64,000 nucleotides of DNA. It comes from Mercurialis annua. Lineage: Eukaryota; Streptophyta; Magnoliopsida; Malpighiales; Euphorbiaceae. The stretch covers positions 9,377,001-9,441,000 of the forward strand of contig NC_065573.1 in assembly GCF_937616625.2 (NCBI RefSeq), read 5' to 3'. The notes below the pieces were generated by a model that saw nothing but the letters and a program-made list of their open reading frames with translations, did not search any database and had not been told where the DNA came from. This document shows, piece after piece, positions 51,633 to 63,400 of this stretch. Each line of letters starts with the position of its first letter. Position 1 is the first letter of the stretch. A program made the position numbers and the translations under genes.

Positions 51633-54600
51633 ATGTCGCGTCTCAAGTCTCTTTAATACGTCGTTCCGATTACCTATGCATGGTTAGGTAGTATTGTGCA
51701 AAGTGTGCGTGAAAAGTGACGTTAGATTAATATGGCGCATCTCAAGTATTTTCAATGCGTCGTTCCGATTACCTAAGCATGGTTAGGTTATACTACGCAT
51801 AGTGTGCGTGAAAAGTGACAATAGATTAGTATGTCGCATCTCAAGTCTCTTTAACGCGTGTTTCGATTACCTAAGGATGGTTAGGTTACATTACGCAAAG
51901 TGTGCGTGAAAACTGACGGTATATTAGTATGTCGCATCTCAAGTCTCTTTAACACCTCCTTCCGATTATCTAGGCATGGTTAGGTTATATTTCACAAAGT
52001 GTGCGTGAAAAGTAACGCTAGATTAGTATGTCGCGTCTCAAGTTTCTTTAATGCGTCGTTCCGATTATCTTAGCATGGTTAGGTTCTATTACAAAAAGTC
52101 TGCGAGAAAGTGACAATAGATTAGTATGTCGCGTCTCAAGACTCTTTATGGCTTCGTTTCGATTATCATGCTTGTGTCGCATCACAAATCTCTCTAACGC
52201 ATCGTTCCGATTACCAAAGCATGGTTAGGTTATATTACGCAAAGTGTGCGTGATAAGTGACGCTAGATTAGTATGTCGCGTCTCAAGTGTCTCTAACGCG
52301 TCGTTCCGATTACCTAAGCAGGGTTAGGTTATATTACGAAAAGAGTGCGTGAAAATTGACGCTAGATTAGTATGTCACATATCTGGTCTCTTTAACGCGT
52401 CGTTCCAATTACCTAAGAATGGTTATGTTAAATTACGCCAAGTGCGCGTTAAAGTGACGCTACATTAGTATGTTGCATCTCAAGTCTCTTTAACGCGTCG
52501 TTTTGATTACCTAAGCATGGCTAGGTTGTATTACGCAAAGTGTGATCGAAAAGTGACGTTAGATTAGTATGGCGCGTCCTAAGTCTCTTTTATTGTGTCG
52601 TTTCGATTACCTAAGCATGGTTAGGTTGTATTACGCAAAGTGTGCGTGAAAGTGACACCCGATTAGTATGTCACGTCTCAAGTATCTTTAACGCGTCGTT
52701 CCGATTACCTAAGCATGGTTAGGTTATTTTATGCAAAGTGTGCGCGAAAAATTACGGTAGATTAGTATATCGCATCTCAAGTTTCGTTAATGCGTCGTTC
52801 CGATTACCTATGAATGGTTATATTATATTACGCCAAGTGCGCGTTAAAAGTGTCGCTAGATTAGTATGTTGTCTCACAAGTCTTTTAAACGCGTTGTTAC
52901 GATTACCTTACATGGTTAGGTTATATTAGGCAATGTGTGCGTGAAAACTATTGCAAGATTAGTATGTCGTGTCTCAAGTCTCTTTAAAGCATCGTTTTGA
53001 ATACCTAATCATTGTTAGGTTGTAACGCTAGATTAGTATGGCGCGTTTCAAGTCTCTTTAACTCGTCGTTTTGATTATTGTGCTTATGTCACGTCACAAG
53101 TGTCTCTAAACCATCGTTCTGATTACCTAAGCATGGTTAGGTTATATTACGCAACGTGTGCGTGAAAAGTGACATTAGATGATTAGTATGTCGCGCCTAA
53201 AGTCTCTTTAGCGCGTCGTTCCGATTACCTAAGCATGGTTAGGTTATATTACGTAAAGTGTGCGTGAAAAGTGGCGCTAGATTAGTATGTCGCCACTCTA
53301 GTCTCTTTAATGCGTCATTTCGATTCCCTAAGCATGGTAACTATTAGGCAAAGTTTGCGTGAAAAGTGACGCTAGATTAGTATGTCGCTTCTCAAGTCTC
53401 TTTAACGCGTCGTTCCGATTACCTAAGTATGGTTAGGTTATATTACACAAAGTCTGCGTAGAAAGTGATGTTAGATTAGTATGGCGCGTCTCAAGTCTCT
53501 TTAACGCGTCGATTCAATTACCATGCTTATGTCGCGTCACAAGTGTCTCTACCGCGTCGTTCCGATTACCTAAGGATGGTTGAGTTATAATACGCAAAGT
53601 GTGCGTGAAAAGTGATGCTAAATTAGTATGTCGCGTCACAAGTCTCTCTAACTCGTCGTTCCAATTACCTAAGAAGCATACATATTACGCAGTGTGCGTG
53701 AAAAGTGACAATCGATTAGAATGTCGTGTCTCAAGTCTCATTAATGCGTCGTTTCAGTTACCATGCTTATGTTGTGTCACTAGTCTTTCAAACTTGTCGT
53801 TCTGATTACCTAAGCATGGTTAGGTTAAATAACGCAAAGTGTCCGTGAAAAGTGAAGCTAGATATGTATGTCGAGTAAAAAGTCTCCTTAACGCGTCGTT
53901 TCGATTACCTAAGCATGGTTAGGTTATATTACGCAAAGTGTGTGTGGATAGTGACGCTAGATTAGTATGTCGCGTCTCAAGTCTCTTTAACGCGTGTTCC
54001 GATTACCTAAGCATGGTTAGGTTATTTATGCAAAGTGTGTGTGAAAAGTGACACTAGATTAGCATGTCTCAAGTCTCTTTAATGTGTTTTTGGATTACCT
54101 ATGCATGGTTAGGTTATATTACGCAAAGTGTGCGTGAAAAGTGACGCTAAATTAGTATGTCTAAGCATGGTTAGGTTATATTACGCAAAGTGTTCGTGAA
54201 AAGTGATGCTAGATTAGTATGTCAAGTCTCTTTAACGTGTCGTTCTGATTACCTAACCATGGTTAGCATATATTAAGCTAAGTTTGCGTGAAAAGTGACG
54301 CTAGATTAGTATGTCGTGTCTCAAGTCTCTTAAACGCGTCGTTCTGATTACCTATAATTAGGTTATTTTACGCAAAATGTGCGTGAAAAGTGACGCTAGA
54401 TTAGTATGTTGCGTCTCAAGTCTCATTAACGCGTCGTTCCCATTACCTAAGCATTGTTAGGTTATATTATGCAAAGTGTGCATGAAACGTGACGCTAGAT
54501 TAGTCTCAAGTATCTTTAACGCGTCATTCCGATTACCTAAGCATGGTTAGATTATATTAGGAAAACTGTGCGTGAAAAGTGACGCTAGATTTGTATGTCG

Positions 54601-54923
54601 TGTCACAAGTCTCTCTAGCGAGCCGTTCTGTTTAACGAAGCATGGTTCGGTTATACTACGCAAAGTGTGTGTGCAAAGTGACACTAGATTAGTATGTCTC
54701 ACAAGTCTATCTAACGCGTCGTTCCGACTACCTAAGCATGGTTAGGTTATATTACGCAAAGTGTGCGTGAAAAGTTACGCTAGATTAGTATGTCACGTCA
54801 CAAGTCTCTCAAACGCGTCGTTCTAATTACCTAAGAATGGTTAGGTTATATTACGCAAAGTGTGCATGAAAAATGACGCTAGATTAGTATGTCGCGTCTC
54901 AAGTCTCTTTAACGCGTCGTTTC

Positions 54924-54971
54924 GATTACCATGCTTATGTCGCATCGCAAGTCTCTCTAACGCGTCACGCC
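54924..54971 (+). repeat. Representative 48-bp half monomer
   Basis: Short satellite variant: GATTACCATGCTTATG, then TCGCATCGCAAGTCTCT, then CTAACGCGTCACGCC. It keeps the first bases and the last ~40 bases of the 99-mer but lacks the middle. It usually carries diagnostic variants, CACAAGTCTCTCTAAC where the long monomer has CTCAAGTCTCTTTAAC. It is usually preceded by a monomer ending CGTTTC or CGTTTT and often containing GTATGGCGCG. Other copies begin at 272, 813, 1,345, 8,186, 8,527, 9,076, 9,617, 10,161 and 10,694. It is a stable subfamily and not random truncation, because the same junction recurs dozens of times. Confidence 0.9.
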
Positions 54972-57900
54972 GATTACCTAAGCATGGTTAGGTTTTAATA
55001 CGCAAAGTGTTTGTGAAAAGTGACGATAGATTAGTATGTCGCGTCCTAAGTCTCTTTAACGCGTCGTTCCGATTACCTAAGCATGGTTAAATTCTATTAC
55101 GCAAAGAGTGCGTGAATAATGACGCTTGATTAGTATGTCGCATCTCAAGTCTCTTTAACGCGTCGTTCCGATTGCCGAAGCATGGTTTGGTTATATTACG
55201 CCAAGTGCGCGTTAAAAGTTTCGCTAGATTAGTATTTCGCATCACAAGTCACTTTGACGCGTCGTTCCGATTACCTAAGCATGGTTCGGTTATATTACGC
55301 AAAGTGTGGATAAAAAGTGACGCTAGATTAGCATGGCGCGTCTCAAGTTTCTTTAATGAGTTGTTTTGATTACCATGCTTATGTCACGTTACAAAACTCT
55401 CTAGCACGTCGTTTCAATTACTTAAGCATGGTTAGGTTATATTACGCAAAGTGTGCGTGAAAAGTGACGTTAGATTAGTATGTCGTATCTCGAGTCTTTT
55501 TAACGCGTTGTTCCGATTACCTAAGCATGGTTAGGTTATATTACCCAAAATGTGAGTGAAAAGTTACGCTAAATTTGTATGTCGCGTCTCAGGTCTCTTT
55601 AACACGTCGTTTTGAATACCTAAGCATGGTTAGGTTATATTACAGAAAGTGTGCATGAAAACTAACGCTAGATTAGTCTTAAATCTCATTAACGCGTCGT
55701 TTTGATTACCTAAGCATGGTTAGGTTATATTACGCAAAGTGTTCGTGAATAGTAATGCTAGATTAGTATGTCGCGTCTTTAGTCAGATTAACGCGTCGTT
55801 CCGATCACCTAAGCATGGTTCGGTTATATTACGCAAAGTGTGCATAAAAAAGGACGCTAGATTAGGATGGCGCGTCTCAAGTCTCTTTAACGCGTCGTTT
55901 CGATTACCATGGTTATGTCACGTCACAAGTCTCTCTAACGCGTCGTTCCGATTACCTAAGCATGGTTGGGTTATATTACGCAAATTGTGCGTGAAAAGTG
56001 ACGCTAGATTTGTATGTCGCATCACAAGTCTCTTCAACGCGCCTTTCCGATAATCTAAGCATGATTAGGTTATATTACCCAAAGTATGCGTGAAAAATGA
56101 CGTTAGATTTGTATGTCGCGTCACAAGTCTCTGTAACGAGCCGTTCCGATAACCTAAGCATGGTTAGGTTGCATGGTTAGATTATATTAAGTAAAGAGTG
56201 CGTGAAAAGTGACTTTAGATGTCGCGTCTCAAGTCTCTTTAACGTGAAGTTCCGATTACCTAAGCATGGTTAGCTTATATTATGCTAAGTGTGCGTGAAA
56301 AGTGACGCTAGATAAGTATATCGCTTCTCAAGTATCTTTAATGCGTCATTCCGATTACCTACGCAAAGTGTGCGTGAAAAGTGATAATATATTTGTATGT
56401 CGCATCTCAAGTTTCTTTAACCCGCCGTTTCGATTACCATGCTTATGTCGCATCACAAGTCTCTCTAAAGCATCGTTCTGATTACCTAAGCATGGTTTGG
56501 TTATATTACGCAAAGTGTGCGTGAAAAGTGACAATAGATTTGCATGTCGCGTCTCAAGTCTCTTTAACGCGTCATTTCGATTACCAAAGCATGGTTAGGT
56601 TAAATTACGCCAAGTGCGCGTTAAAAGTGTTGCTAGATTAGTATATCGTATTACAAGTCTCTTTAACGCGTTGTTCTGAATACCTAAGCATGGTTAAGTT
56701 ATGTTACGAAAAGTGTGCGTAAAAAGTGATGCTAGATTAGTATGTCACGTCTCAAGTCTCTTTAATGCGCTATTTTGATTACCATGCTTATGTCACGTTA
56801 CAAGTCTCTCTAACGCGTCGTTACGATAACCTATGCATGGTTAGGTTATATTACGGAAAGTGTGCGTGAAAATTGACAATTGATTAGTATGTCGCATCTC
56901 AAGTCACTTTAACGCGTCGTTCCGATTACTTTGCACGGTTAGGTTATTTTACGTAAAGTGTGCGTGAAAAGTGACGCTAGATTGGTATGTCGCGTCGTCT
57001 CAAGTCTCTTTAACGCGTTTATCCGATTACCTAAGTATGGTTAGGTTATATTACAAAAAGTGTGCGTGAAAAATGACGCTAGATTAGTATGCCGCATCTG
57101 AAGTCTCTTTAACGCGTCGTTCGGATTACGTAAGCATGGTAATGCTATATTACGCAAAATGTGCGTGACAAGTGACGCTAGATTAGTATGGCGCGTCTCA
57201 AGTCTCTTTAACGCGTCGTTCCGATTACCTAAGCGTGGTTAGATTATATTACGTAAAGTGTGCGTAAAAAGTGACGCTAGATTAGTATGTCGCGTCTCAA
57301 GTCTCTTTAACGCGTTGTTCTGATCATCTAAGCATGGTTAGGTTATATTACGCAAAGTGTGCGTAAAAAGTGACGCTAGATTAGTATGGCGCGTCTCAAG
57401 TCTCTATAACGCGTCGTTTCGATTACCATGTTTATGTCACGTCACAAGTCTCTCTAACGCGTCGTTCCGATTAACTAAGCATGGTTAGGCTATATTACGC
57501 AAAGTGTGCGTGAAAAGTGACGCTAGATTTATATGTCGTGTCAGAAGTCTCTCTAACGCATCGTTTCGATTACCTAAGCGTGGTTAGGTTATATTACGCA
57601 AAGTGTGTATAAAAAGTGACGCTAGATTAGTATGTCGCGTCACAAGTCTCTCGAACATGTTATACCTATTACCTATTCATGGTTAGGTTATATTATGCAA
57701 AGTGTGCGTGAAAAGTGACGCTAGATTAATATGTCGCGTCACAAGTCTCTCTAACGCGTCGTTCCGATTACCTAAGCATGGTTATGTTATATTACGCAAA
57801 GTGTGCGTGAAAAGTGACTCTAGATTAGTATGTCGCATCTCAAGTCTCTTTAACGCGTCGTTCCAATTACCTAAGCATGGTTACGTTATATTATGCCAAG

Positions 57901-59721
57901 TGCGCGATAAAACTGTTGCTATATTAGTATGTCGCGTCACAAGTCTCTTTAACGCGTCGTTTCGGTTACCTAAGCATGGTTTACGAATAGTGTTCGTAAA
58001 AAGTGACGCTAGATTAGTATGACGCGTCTCAAGTCTTTTTATAGCGTCGTTCAGAATACCTAAGCATGGTTAGGTTATTTTACGCAAATTGTGCGTGAAA
58101 TGTGACGCTAGATTAGTATGTCGCGTCTCAAGTCTCTTTAATGCGTCTTTCCGATTACCAAAGCATGGTTAAGTTATATTGCGAAAAGTGTGCGTAAAAA
58201 GTAACGCTATATTAGTATGGTTATGTCTCTTTAATGCGTCGTTTCGATTACCTTGCTTATGTCACGTGACAAGTCTCTCTAACGCGTCGTTCCGATTACC
58301 TAAGCATTATTTGATTAAATTACGCAAAGTGTGATTGAAAAGTGACGCTTGATTTGTATGACGCGTCTCAAGTATCTTTATCGCGTCGTTCAGATTACCT
58401 AAGCATGGTTAGGTTAGGTTATAGTGCACAAAGTGCGTGAAAAGTGACGCTAGATTAGTATGGCGCGTCTCAAGTCTCTTTAACGCGTCATTTTGATTAC
58501 CATGCTTATGTCGCGTCACAATTCTCTCTTACGCGTCGTTCCGATAACCTATGCATGGTTAGGTTATATTACGCTAAGTGTGCGTAAAATGTTTTCCTAG
58601 ATCAGAAGTCTCTGTAACGTGTCGTTCCGATTACCTAAGCATGGTTAGGTTATATTCCGCAAAGTGTGCGTGAAGAGTGACTATTGATTAGAAAGTCGTG
58701 TCTCAAGTCTCTTTAACGCGTCGTTCCAGCTACCTAAGCTTGTTAGGTTATATTACGCAAAGAGTGCGTGAATAGTGACGCTAGATTAGTATGTCGCGTC
58801 TCTAGTCTCTTTAACGCGTCGTTATGATTACCTAAGCATGTTCGGTTATATTACGCCAATTGCGCGTTAAAAGTGCCGCTAGATTAGTATGTCGCTTCAC
58901 AAGTCTCTTTAACGAGTCGTTTTGATTATCTAAGCATGTTTAGGTTATATTACGCAAAATGTGATTGAAAAGTGACGCTAGATTAGTATGTCGCGTCACA
59001 AGTCTCTTTAACGCGTCGTTCCGATTACCTAAGCACGGTTATGTTATATTACGCTAAGTGCGCCTTAAAAGTGCCGCTAGTTTAGTATGTCGCGTCACAA
59101 GTTTCTGTAACGCTTCGTTCCGATTACATAAGCATGGTTAGGTTATATTACGCTAAGTGTGCGTGAAAAGTGACGCTATATTAGTATGTCGCATCACAAG
59201 TCTCTCTAACACGTCGTTTTGATTACCTAAGCATTGTTAGGTTATATTATGCAAAGTGTGCATTAAAGTGATGCTAGATTAGTATGTCGCATCACAAGTC
59301 TCTCTCTAACGCGATTGTCCGGATCGTATATTTCAATTCAAAATTGAAATTCCTACAATCCAAATCCAGAAATTGATCGTATCAATAACAAATGGATCGT
59401 CGTATCATTTAGTAATTAAAGCATGCATTTAGTAATCATAAGACGAATACCTATGTCGATTCTCCAACGATTCTTTTAGTCCCGATAGTATAGCGACCTT
59501 AAACTCGTCCACACGAGTATGCGTTTGGTTGAATCCTCGCCTTGAAGTAATCGGAAACAGTTCCTCTTGCCGAGCAACCGTAAGCTCAAACTCTCACTGA
59601 TTACGTCTTTCCTCGGATGTATGAAAAACTTCGCCAAGCTTTTATGTGATTGATAACTACTTGAACTCCTTCAAATATGCTCTCTTAAGTGTGGTGTGGA
59701 GAGAATGAGCAAAGACAACCT

Positions 59722-59731
59722 CTATTTATAG
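59722..59731 (-). promoter_or_regulatory. TATA box of the LTR-like element
   Basis: The minus strand reads CTATAAATAG, a strong plant TATA box, followed by AGGTTGTCTTTGCTC and CATTCTCTCCACACC. Transcription would begin about 30 bp downstream (lower coordinates), pointing out of the element towards 59,316 and the satellite. The inferred start is not otherwise supported. Confidence 0.65.
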
Positions 59732-59754
59732 GCAAGAGTTTGTAGAAAACTCCA

Positions 59755-59962
59755 ACACCTCACGTGCTAGGTGTCAAACACCAAGCAAAGGTGTTGCCAC
59801 CATACGACACCTCACATGCTAGGTGTTACACACCAAGCATAGGTGTTGCCATCATCTGACACCTAGGATGCTAGGTGTCACACACCAAGTATAGGTGTTG
59901 CCACCATCTGACACGTCGGATGCTAGGTGTCACACACCAAGTATAGGTGTTGCCACCATCCG
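59755..59962 (-). repeat. Four 52-bp direct repeats in the LTR-like element
   Basis: Four consecutive units of exactly 52 bp start at 59,755, 59,807, 59,859 and 59,911, plus a partial fifth from 59,963. Each contains ATGCTAGGTGT (GTGCTAGGTGT in the first), then ACACCAAG and AGGTGTTGCCA. They lie upstream of the TATA box when read on the minus strand, where LTR enhancer repeats are usually found. Confidence 0.92.
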
Positions 59963-59977
59963 ACACATCACATGCTA

Positions 59978-60007
59978 TGACATCATCTTATGACATCATG
60001 ACATCAT
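59978..60007 (-). promoter_or_regulatory. Three TGACATCAT motifs
   Basis: TGACATCAT at 59,978, 59,991 and 59,999, the last two overlapping. TGACATCA is one base from the TGACGTCA site of plant bZIP (TGA/as-1 type) factors, and clusters like this occur in stress-responsive LTRs. Binding is an inference. Confidence 0.45.
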
Positions 60008-60370
60008 CACATGAACTTGGATAAAATACAATTAGGCTCATGCTTATCTATAACTCTTACAAATTAGTCCCTTAGTTGTACTTGTTTTTCATCTTAGATT
60101 AATTTCCGAGATATGCTAGTATCTATATGAAATCCTTCTCTAGTAAACTCAATCGGTTGCACACCCTATTGTGTGTGAATAACTAGGTTCACATTTATAT
60201 GGCAACGAGAGACATAAGAAACGCCTTTCTTATATGTAATAATTAAATCTCATTAATTATTAATTCTTGTAGATCGAGAGTGACGTCTAGCAACATATCA
60301 CGACCCCCAAATAGATATGAATGTTTTGATGCATTCTTATGAACCAATGTTCATAATTACTGTCCACTCA

Positions 60371-60403
60371 GAATTCTCTTCATGTAAGATTCCGATCTCG
60401 ACT
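60371..60403. other. 33 bp of unassigned sequence between LTR-like element and satellite
   Basis: GAATTCTCTTCATGTAAG and then ATTCCGATCTCGACT. It matches neither the satellite nor the candidate LTR end. On the minus strand it would lie just upstream of the LTR start, so it may be a remnant of retroelement internal sequence (purine-rich CATGAAGAGAATTC), or filler DNA from repair. Confidence 0.4.
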
Positions 60404-63400
60404 AGTGTGCGTGAAAAATGACAATTAATTAATATGTCATGGCTCAAGTCTCTTTAACGCGTCATTCCGATCACCTAAGTATGGTAAAGTTATATTACGG
60501 AAAGAGTGCATGAATAGTGACGCTAGATAAGTATGTCGCGTCTCAAGTCTCTATAACGCGTCGTTACGATTACGTAAGCATGGCAAAGTTATATTATGAA
60601 AAGAGTGCGTGAATAGTGACGCTAGATTAGTATGTCGCATCTCAAGTCTCTTTAAGCGTCGTTCCGATTACCTAAGCATGGTTAGGTTATGTTATGCCAG
60701 GTGCTCGTTAAAAGTGTTGATAGATTAGTATGCCACGTCACAAGACTCTTTAACGCGTCATTCCGATTACCTATGCATGGTTAGGTTATATTAAGCAACA
60801 TGTGCGTGAAAACTGACGCTAGATTAGTATGTCGCGTCTCAAGTCTCTCTAACGCGTCGTTCCGATTACCTAAGCATGGTTAGGTTATATTACGTAATTT
60901 GTGCGTGAAAATTACGCTAGAATAGTATGTCACCTCTCAAGTCTGTTTAACGCGTTGTTATGATTACCTAAGTATGGTTAGGTTAAATTACGCAAAAGTG
61001 TGCGTGAAAACTGACGCTAGATTAATATGTCGCGTCTCAAGTGTCTTTAACGCGTCGTTCCGATTACCAAAGCATGGATAGGTAATATTTTGCAAATCGG
61101 GCGCGAAAAGTGACACTAGATTAGTATGGTGCGTCTCAAATCTCTTTAACGGGTCATTTCGATTACCATTCTTATGTCGCGTCACAAGTTTCTCTAACGC
61201 GTCATTCTGATTACCTATGTATGGGTTATATTATGCAGAGTGGGCGTGAAAAGTGACGCTAGATTAGTATGTCGCGTCACAAGTCTCTCTAACGCGTCGT
61301 TCCGATAACCTAAGCATGGTTAGATTATATTACGAAAAGTGCGCGCAAAAGGTGATAATGCAATAGTATATCGCGTCTCAAGTCTCTTTAATGCGCATGG
61401 TTATGTTATATTATGTAAAGAGTTTATGAATAATGACGCTAGATTAGTATGTCGCGTCTCAAGTCTCTTTAACACGTCGTTCCGATTACCTAAGCATGGT
61501 TAGGTTATATTACGCCAAGTGCACGTTAAGAGTGCCGCTATATTAGTATGTCAAGTCATAAGTTTCTTTAACGTGTCATTCCGATTACTTAAGCATGGTT
61601 TGGTTATATTAAGTGAAGTGTGCGTGAAAACTGACGCTAGATTAGTATGTCGTGTCACAAGTCTCTCTAACGCGACCGTCCATTACATAAGCATTGTTAG
61701 GTTATATTACGCCAAGTACGCGTTAAAGGTGCCGCTAGATTAGTATGTCGCGTCACAAGTTTCTGTAATCCGTCGTTCGATTACCTAAGCATAGTTAGGT
61801 TCTAATACGTAAGGTGTGCGTGAAAAGTGACGCTAAATTAGTATGTCGCGTCACAAGTCTCTCTAACGCGTCGTTCCGATAACATAAGTATGGTTAGGTT
61901 ATATTACGCAAAGTGTGTGTGAAACGTGACGTTAAATTAGTATGTCGCGTCACAAGTCTCTCTAACACATCGTTCCGATTACCTAAGCATGGTTAGGTTA
62001 TATTACGCAAAGTGTGCGTGAAAAGTGACGCTAGATAAGTATGTCGTGTCTCAAGTCTCTTTATCGCGTCGTTTCGATTACCATGCTTATGTCACATCAA
62101 GAGTCTCTCTAACATGTTCCGATTACATAAGCATGGTCAGGTTATATTACGCAAAGTGTGCGTAAAAAGTGACGCTAGATTAATATGCCGCGTCACAAGT
62201 CTCTTTAACGCGTCGTTCCGATTACGTATGCATGGTTAGATTATATTATGCGAAGTGTGCGTGAAAAGTTATAATTGATTAGTATGTCGCGTCTCAAGTC
62301 TCTTTAACGCGTCGTTCCAATTACCTAAGCATGGTTAAGTTATATTACACAAAGTGTGCGTGAAAACTGACGCTAGATTAATATGTCGCCTCTCAAGTCT
62401 CTTTAACGCGTCGTTCTGATTATCTAAGCATGGTTAGGTTATATTACGCAAAGTGTGCGTAAAAAGTGACGATTAGTATGCAGTGTCTCAAGTCTCTTTA
62501 ACGCGTCGTTCCAATTACCTAAGCATAGTAAATTTATATTACGCAAAGAGTGCGTGAATAGTGACGCTAGATTAGTATGCCGTGTCTCAAGTCTCTTTAA
62601 CGCGTCGTTCTGATACCTAAGAATGGTTATGTTATATTACACAAAGAGTGCGTGAAAAGTGACGCTAGATAAGTATGTCGCGTCTCAAGTGTCTAGTACG
62701 GTTACGTTATGTTACGCAAAGTGTGCGTGAAAAGTGACGCTAGATTAATATGTCGCGCCTCAAGTCTCTTTAACGCGTCGTTCCGATTACCATGCTTATG
62801 TTGCGTCAAAAGTCTCTCTAACGCGTCGTTCCGATTACCTAAGCATGGTTAGGTTATATTACGAAAAGTGCGTGCAAAAGGTAACAATATAATAGTATGT
62901 CGCGTCTCAAGTCTCTTTAACGCGTCGTTCCGATTACCAAAGCATGGTTAGGTTATATTATTTAAAGAGTTCATGAATAATGACGCTAGATTAGTAAGTC
63001 GCGTCTCAAGTCTCTTTAACACGTCGTTCCGATTACCTAAGCATGGTTAGGTTATATTATGCGAAGTGTGCGTGAAAACTAACGCTAGATTAGTATGTCG
63101 TGTCACAAGTCTCTCTAAAACCACCGTCCATTACATATGCATTGTTAGGTTATATTACGCCAAGTACGCATTAAATGTGCCGCTAGATTAGTATGACGCG
63201 TCACAAGTTTTTGTAATCCGTCGTTCGATTATCTAAGCATAGTTAATACATAAAGTGTGCGTGAAAAGTGACGCTAGATTACTATGTCGCGTGACAAGTC
63301 TCTCTAACGCGTCGTTCCGATAACCTATAAGTATGGTGAGGTTATATTACGCAAAGTCTGCGTGAAAAGTGACGTTATATTAGTATGTCGCGTCACAAGC

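Larger units (their letters stand above)
48680..53663 (+). repeat. Segmental copy P2
   Basis: Second copy of 12,890-17,505. It is longer because of extra local events: a duplicated 99-mer at 49,301-49,498, a duplicated 91-bp monomer at 50,223-50,404, and a 146-bp duplication at 51,341-51,632. At the right end the copies diverge after CTCTCTAACTCGTCGTTCC, P2 continuing into a distinct monomer with AAGAAGCATACATATTACG. Confidence 0.85.
44518..59315 (+). repeat. 99-bp satellite array, forward block 3
   Basis: Gene-free forward array. 44,521-48,240 continues segment Q, 48,680-53,663 is segment P2, and 53,664-59,315 is a stretch with no long duplicate elsewhere in the window. The last stretch is richer in the CGCGTCACAAGTCTCTCTAAC end type on full-length monomers. 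It has half monomers at 54,924, 55,366, about 55,905 and about 56,435. Confidence 0.96.
59316..60370 (-). mobile_element. LTR-like retrotransposon remnant, probably a solo or truncated LTR
   Basis: Unique non-satellite DNA interrupting the array. Read on the minus strand it has LTR-like layout: a U3-like part with four 52-bp direct repeats and TGACATCAT motifs, then a TATA box CTATAAATAG (59,722-59,731), then a leader-like stretch of about 400 bp. Candidate ends TGTCCGGATCG (59,316) and CTGTCCACTCA (ending 60,370) give TG...CA termini. I see no gag-pol coding sequence and no target duplication. The left satellite stops near monomer position 91-98 and the right resumes near position 36, so some target DNA is missing. 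Copia versus Gypsy cannot be decided here. A truncated 3' end of a larger element is the main alternative. Confidence 0.6.

Noticed and set aside
57702..58022. Open reading frames of 60-106 codons with repeating peptides such as KSDARLVCRVSSL, here and at 55,739-56,053 and many other places on both strands
   Set aside because: The monomer is 99 bp, so one frame runs in register from copy to copy. The consensus has a TAG in that frame at GGTTAGGTT, and the frame opens only where this codon is mutated (for example GGTTATGTT). No start context, no codon bias and no conservation beyond the DNA repeat: a by-product, not genes.
60040..60370. Possible coding remnant of a retroelement polyprotein at the right side of the LTR-like element
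   Set aside because: No frame gives recognisable reverse transcriptase, RNase H or integrase motifs; stops are frequent on both strands.
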